Positions 61,801-64,000 of a stretch of 64,000 nucleotides of DNA are shown here, in pieces. The notes under the pieces were generated by a model. That model was not told where the DNA came from, searched no databases, and saw only the letters and a list, made by a program, of their open reading frames with translations. The position numbers were made by a program, and so were the translations under genes. The DNA comes from Cardiocondyla obscurior (taxonomy: Eukaryota; Arthropoda; Insecta; Hymenoptera; Formicidae), in contig NC_091871.1 in NCBI RefSeq assembly GCF_019399895.1, positions 2,323,001-2,387,000 on the forward strand, written 5' to 3'. Position 1 is the stretch's first letter; each line of letters opens with the position of its first letter.

Positions 61801-64000
61801 ACCGGCGAAGGTTTGTCGTCCGCCTTCGACGACGACAGTTAATATTGCTACCGGCACACTAAACAAGATGAATCAACGCATAACATGTACTTCCATTGCT
61901 GAGGATTCAGATTCTACTAATAACTCCTTGGCGTCCAGCAGCGGGATTGGTGGCAGTAGGGACTGTTCCTTCAGGGTCGAGGAGGAGAATATGCCGACAA
62001 GTTTTGAAGGTATCTTGCTTAACGGCGCGCCGGCGAGCGATAACATGGACATCGATGCACAGGATGACGGATCGTCTAAAGACTCGTTGAGCGTGGGTTC
62101 AAAAGACAAACCGTTACAGAGTATGATGCTTGTCGACTTGCTCGAAAGAAAGGTTGACAAAGAACCAATTCTGAACGGTGTGCTTAGTAAGAATTCAATC
62201 AATGAGAAAGAGATGGATTTGGTGGAGAATCACATCAAGAAAGCGTTAAAAGAATCTCCCACTGAGCTAAAAATGAAGTCCGAAGTAGAGAGCAGTAATG
62301 TTATACAGAACGAAGTTTCCGAGGATACTCTAATTGAGGCTCCACGAGGAATCAAGAGATCAGCCAGCGAATCAGATGAGCTTGATATCAAGAAATCTAA
62401 ATATTCTAACGGCACGATGTCTCCTGATCCAGCGGTTGATTCGACTACAGCGGAATCTACGGTATCAAGCATAAAGTCCGAGGAGCAAGATGACGATAAA
62501 GATAGTGAAAAAGCGACTGTTTCTTCTACCGCGGCAAATCTCTATGCTGCTTTGGCAGCGGACTGCATAGAGGACGAGATGGATTTAGAAGAACAAGTTA
62601 ATATTAATAAAGATACGATAAAGAATGAATCGTTAGCAACGGCAACTGCACCGAGAACACAAACGGCGACGGCAACAGTTGCAACGACAGAAACAGCGAC
62701 GGCGACGGCGACGGTAGCTGTGGGACCGACGGCAACGGTAGCAATGGCAACGACGGCAACAATGGCTGTGGCAACGGCACCTCCAGTGTCTCTTCCTCCT
62801 CCTCTTCATGTAAAAACGGAGACGACGCCAGTTCTCGTGAAAGAAGAACCACCGACTTTACACATCAAGGAAGAGCCTCATATATTTATTAATCAGATCG
62901 CAAGTATCAATCAAGTGTCGCAGTCACAGCCACCATCGTCACAACAACAACTTATCGTGGCTACACCTAGGCAGATAGTCGTGCAGCAGCCGATTCAATC
63001 AAGTAATCAAGTAATTATTCCCACAACATCGGTGAAGGCCAGGCCACCTCCGCCTCAACCGCAGGTGCTTTTGCAGCAAAATGCGAGCGGGCAGCTGCAG
63101 TATGTAGTATCGGGTGGTGTGCCTGGTCAGAACTACGTACTGGCGCAGCCACAGACAGCTCTGGTACAGGGACAAGCGCAAACTGTTCTTGTAGCGCAAA
63201 CGACGCAACAACAGGGTACTGGTACGAAAACAATTATCATATTGCAACCGCAGGCTACCGCGCAACCGACTCCGCAAAAAATGGTGGCAGTGACGCCGCA
63301 AGGGCAGCAGGTGGTTGTGACGCAGGTTCCTCGTCCGATTTTGCAGAGCCCGGCGCTCGGCAACATCCCGCCGCCCCTCGTACCCACATCCGCCACTATC
63401 CCGCAAGCCTCCATTATAGTCAATAGCTCGATAGCGCAAGCCAATCCAAATACGGTGACCGTCACAATCCCAGCGATGGCTCAGCAAACACCGGTATCCA
63501 CTAGTGTACCGTCCAGGGTAGTAACGCCTACCCCGGCGTCTACGCCGCCGCCGACTAGGCCCACGACTCCTCACCAAGCGGCGGCCACTCACGGTGCATC
63601 GACCATCAAACCGTTAACCGCCACTAAGATTGTGAAAACAGTGAGTTCATCAACCTCCACCGAACCGGAGTCAAAACCTTCCACAAGTCAACAACAACAG
63701 CAGCAGCAGCAGCAACAACAATTACAGCAGCAAACGTCACAGCCATTGCAAGAGAACAAGACTATTACGATCAAAATCGATCCCAACGCTTACCTGTGCG
63801 AATGGCGGGGCTGTCTTAGGTAAGTTTAAAGATAAAGTTTCGAAATTTATAATTTAATCAAGTGATTTTACGAGTAATCGAATAAAATAGTTATAGTTTT
63901 GTAAAATTTTTTATTGATTAAAAAATATTTAAAATAATTTCAGACAATTTAAAACACCGCACGAAGTCTATCTTCACGTTTGCGAGGCGCACTGTCCAAA
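28464..64000 (+). CDS. ARID2: ARID2/BAP170, PBAP chromatin-remodelling subunit (3' end beyond window)
   Basis: Thirteen exons join in phase: 28464-28555, 29729-29822, 48262-48359, 49618-49769, 57258-57751, 57890-58404, 58590-58984, 59089-59308, 59388-59793, 60371-60688, 61422-61628, 61712-63819 and 63944 to past the window end, giving about 1718 codons so far. Order: ARID DNA-binding domain (about residues 15-115), armadillo-like helical region (about 150-560), RFX-type winged helix (about 630-710), a long Gln/Thr/Pro-rich linker with polyQ, then the start of C2H2 fingers. This matches ARID2 (BAP170 in flies), which defines the PBAF/PBAP class of SWI/SNF remodellers and stabilises its assembly. 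The ATG has a good context (GAACATGG). Introns 2 (18.4 kb) and 4 (7.5 kb) are unusually long. Divergent from ZNF593. Confidence 0.96.
28556..29728 (+). other. ARID2 intron 1
   Basis: A 1.17-kb intron, CpG-rich at its start and AT-rich towards the acceptor (GATTTCAG). An 82-codon frame at 29120-29368 is hydrophobic then Phe-rich from a poly-T tract and looks like chance. No gene is seen. Confidence 0.7.
29729..29822 (+). CDS. ARID2: ARID2 exon 2 (ARID core)
   Basis: It encodes the central ARID helices (KINGKDIDLYLLYVVVTAHG, then GWIK), with flanking CAG and GTGAGT splice sites. It matches the PFKKIPxVGGKELDLxxLYxxVT pattern of ARID2 proteins. Confidence 0.95.
35444..35519 (+). repeat. Degenerate TTCG/TTCA tetramer array, 19 units
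   Basis: Nineteen 4-bp units remain in register (TTCG, TTTG, TTCA, TCCG, CTCG and similar), in a CpG-rich island inside ARID2 intron 2. Confidence 0.8.
43482..43732 (+). repeat. CCG, GAC and CTG/CTA triplet tracts
   Basis: A CCG run (from 43482) gives way to GAC triplets (to about 43556), and a CTG/CTA run follows at about 43677-43732. A TCAGTCAGTC motif of initiator type precedes them at about 43440-43450. The tracts explain the poly-Pro/Thr/Leu frame seen here. Confidence 0.75.
45598..45622 (+). repeat. GAA trinucleotide tract
   Basis: About eight perfect GAA units at the left edge of a CpG-rich island in ARID2 intron 2. Confidence 0.85.
48262..48359 (+). CDS. ARID2: ARID2 exon 3 (ARID)
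   Basis: It encodes VNTRNEWASLCEQFHLPGGC and GVGLKQIYLR, the distal ARID helices, and starts after ATTACAG and stops at CG|GTAAGT (phase 2). The exon is isolated by 18.4 kb and 1.26 kb of intron. Confidence 0.95.
48360..49617 (+). other. ARID2 intron 3
   Basis: A 1.26-kb intron. 48.6-49.1 kb is CpG-rich with a CT-rich tract (about 48945-48995); the remainder is AT-rich. No exon is recognised. Confidence 0.65.
49618..49769 (+). CDS. ARID2: ARID2 exon 4 (end of ARID, acidic linker)
   Basis: It reads YLDRYEKVHFLGEDGQQADD then DDEDSRHRKW and PLTYNHHQHNIA, the same layout as the vertebrate [20 protein letters not shown] segment. Ends G|GTATG (phase 1). Confidence 0.95.
49770..57257 (+). other. 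ARID2 intron 4, 7.5 kb
   Basis: No supported exon. It contains a 31-A homopolymer (49812-49842), a CT tract (50129-50150), a CpG-rich island (about 50.6-51.8 kb), small palindromes (53641-53713), a 124-codon plus-strand frame at 54906-55280 of unknown status, and a probable decayed Tc1-like element (55459-55775). Confidence 0.6.
55459..55775 (+). mobile_element. Probable decayed Tc1-like DNA transposon fragment
   Basis: A TA dinucleotide is followed by CATTGCCGGCCAAAAGTTTG (55461-55480), which resembles the terminal repeat of insect Tc1-like elements. From about 55625 the plus strand resembles, with many stops and indels, the catalytic-end region of a Tc1 transposase: a degraded stretch where a D-N-D-P-K-H-T motif would sit, then V-K-S, and a TGGCTCTTCCCCAGAG stretch where W-P-S-Q-S-P is expected. 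No second terminal repeat was found. The identification comes from memory of the family's pattern and is tentative. Confidence 0.42.
57258..58984 (+). CDS. ARID2: ARID2 exons 5-7 (armadillo-like helical region)
   Basis: Exons 57258-57751, 57890-58404 and 58590-58984. The first carries the ARID2 hallmark LPNEQDFAINVCTLLSNEGK; the second GQRVLQIASILRNLSFTPEN and LHQLGFDILGNIANEV; the third ALLVYTLECLYALTSLGERP. Helical repeats of this kind form the scaffold by which ARID2 holds the PBAF core. Exon 7 ends in an Ala/Thr/Pro-rich spacer. Introns are short (138 and 185 bp). Confidence 0.95.
59089..59793 (+). CDS. ARID2: ARID2 exons 8-9 (RFX-type winged helix)
   Basis: Exons 59089-59308 and 59388-59793. 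The domain spans both: FALGWVKATFELAPGVRIEQ, ELYKKYLGCCTKIGRRGVIA, FPRCVKSVFGNIVGPNP and TGTQYYEGIRVR. This corresponds to the RFX-like DNA-binding domain of ARID2. A Pro/Thr/Ser-rich spacer follows. The exon 8 donor is read as AA|GTGATT to keep the frame. Confidence 0.93.
59794..60370 (+). other. ARID2 intron 9
   Basis: 577-bp AT-rich intron with a GTGGGT donor and a GATTAG acceptor. Nothing else seen. Confidence 0.8.
60371..61628 (+). CDS. ARID2: ARID2 exons 10-11 (Gln-rich linker with conserved short motif)
   Basis: Exons 60371-60688 and 61422-61628, phase 0 at both ends. Exon 10 has a Gln-rich stretch and the motif SSSIIKSLLATKV (60521-60559), which parallels a short vertebrate ARID2 segment with S-L-I-K-x-L-L. 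Exon 11 begins VAQRQQQQRLLQQQMTGVMQ and ends NGAKFVVTNNCEK. The 733-bp intron between holds a 34-bp tandem duplication (60830-60895). Confidence 0.9.
60830..60895 (+). repeat. Imperfect 34-bp direct duplication in ARID2 intron 10
   Basis: Two units beginning GTTAATTA and ending GTAATTT/ATAATTT lie 34 bp apart, differing at a few positions. A local tandem duplication. Confidence 0.7.
61712..63819 (+). CDS. ARID2: ARID2 exon 12 (large low-complexity linker)
   Basis: A single 2108-bp exon of about 703 residues. The first third is acidic/Ser-rich with a bipartite basic motif (GIKRSASESDELDIKKSKYS). Then come a Thr-Ala repeat (62636-62780), a cluster of psi-K-x-E sites (62810-62875), a Gln/Val/Pro-rich stretch and a polyQ run (63688-63735). 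The exon ends at the first Cys pair of a zinc finger (YLCEWRGCLR). Composition is typical of the disordered ARID2 linker. Confidence 0.95.
63944..64000 (+). CDS. ARID2: ARID2 exon 13 (partial, C2H2 finger)
   Basis: After a TTTCAG acceptor the frame continues RQFKTPHEVYLHVCEAHCP, completing the finger CEWRGC...H...H begun in exon 12. Vertebrate ARID2 has the same C-terminal fingers. The window ends inside the exon. Confidence 0.93.

Overview
This is a eukaryotic nuclear window, almost certainly from an insect and most likely from a hymenopteran such as an ant. Reading frames are broken by GT-AG introns. One gene (Slimp) belongs to an insect lineage-specific family. The DNA alternates between AT-rich exon/short-intron segments and very CpG-rich flanks rich in homopolymer A/T runs. 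I see no bacterial genes, CRISPR arrays or rRNA, and no tRNA I would defend.

Layout. (1) 1-11531 holds no recognisable exon and is probably the first intron of a minus-strand gene; only its putative first coding exon (11532-11610) is seen and I do not recognise the protein. (2) 11611-13369 is a CpG-rich shared upstream region leading into IFT74 (+, 13370-15400), a ciliary transport gene with a candidate RFX X-box just upstream of its ATG. (3) IFT74 converges on an LRPPRC/bsf-like mitochondrial PPR gene (-, 15635-18942). (4) That gene is divergent from RMND1 (+, 19706-23923). RMND1's second intron contains a complete three-exon glutathione synthetase gene (+, 20973-22717). (5) RMND1 converges on Slimp (-, 24230-25657), and a ZNF593/Bud20 gene (-, 25735-26473) lies only 77 bp upstream of Slimp on the same strand. 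(6) ZNF593 is divergent from ARID2/BAP170 (+), which runs from 28464 past the window end: 13 exons are visible, with introns of about 18.4 kb and 7.5 kb, and the last visible exon breaks into its C2H2 zinc-finger region.

Functional theme. From about 15.6 to 26.5 kb, three of five genes act in mitochondrial gene expression: LRPPRC in mRNA stability, RMND1 in anchoring the mitoribosome, and Slimp as partner of mitochondrial seryl-tRNA synthetase. ZNF593 acts in 60S ribosome biogenesis and glutathione synthetase in redox buffering. Two gene pairs are head-to-head at distances that allow shared promoters. ARID2 encodes the signature subunit of the PBAP chromatin remodeller.

No wholly new multi-gene system is evident. 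The strongest points are the nested, substrate-site-divergent glutathione synthetase, the Slimp-ZNF593 spacing, the mitochondrial-expression gene neighbourhood, the IFT74 X-box, and the regulatory-looking CpG-rich islands in the giant ARID2 intron.
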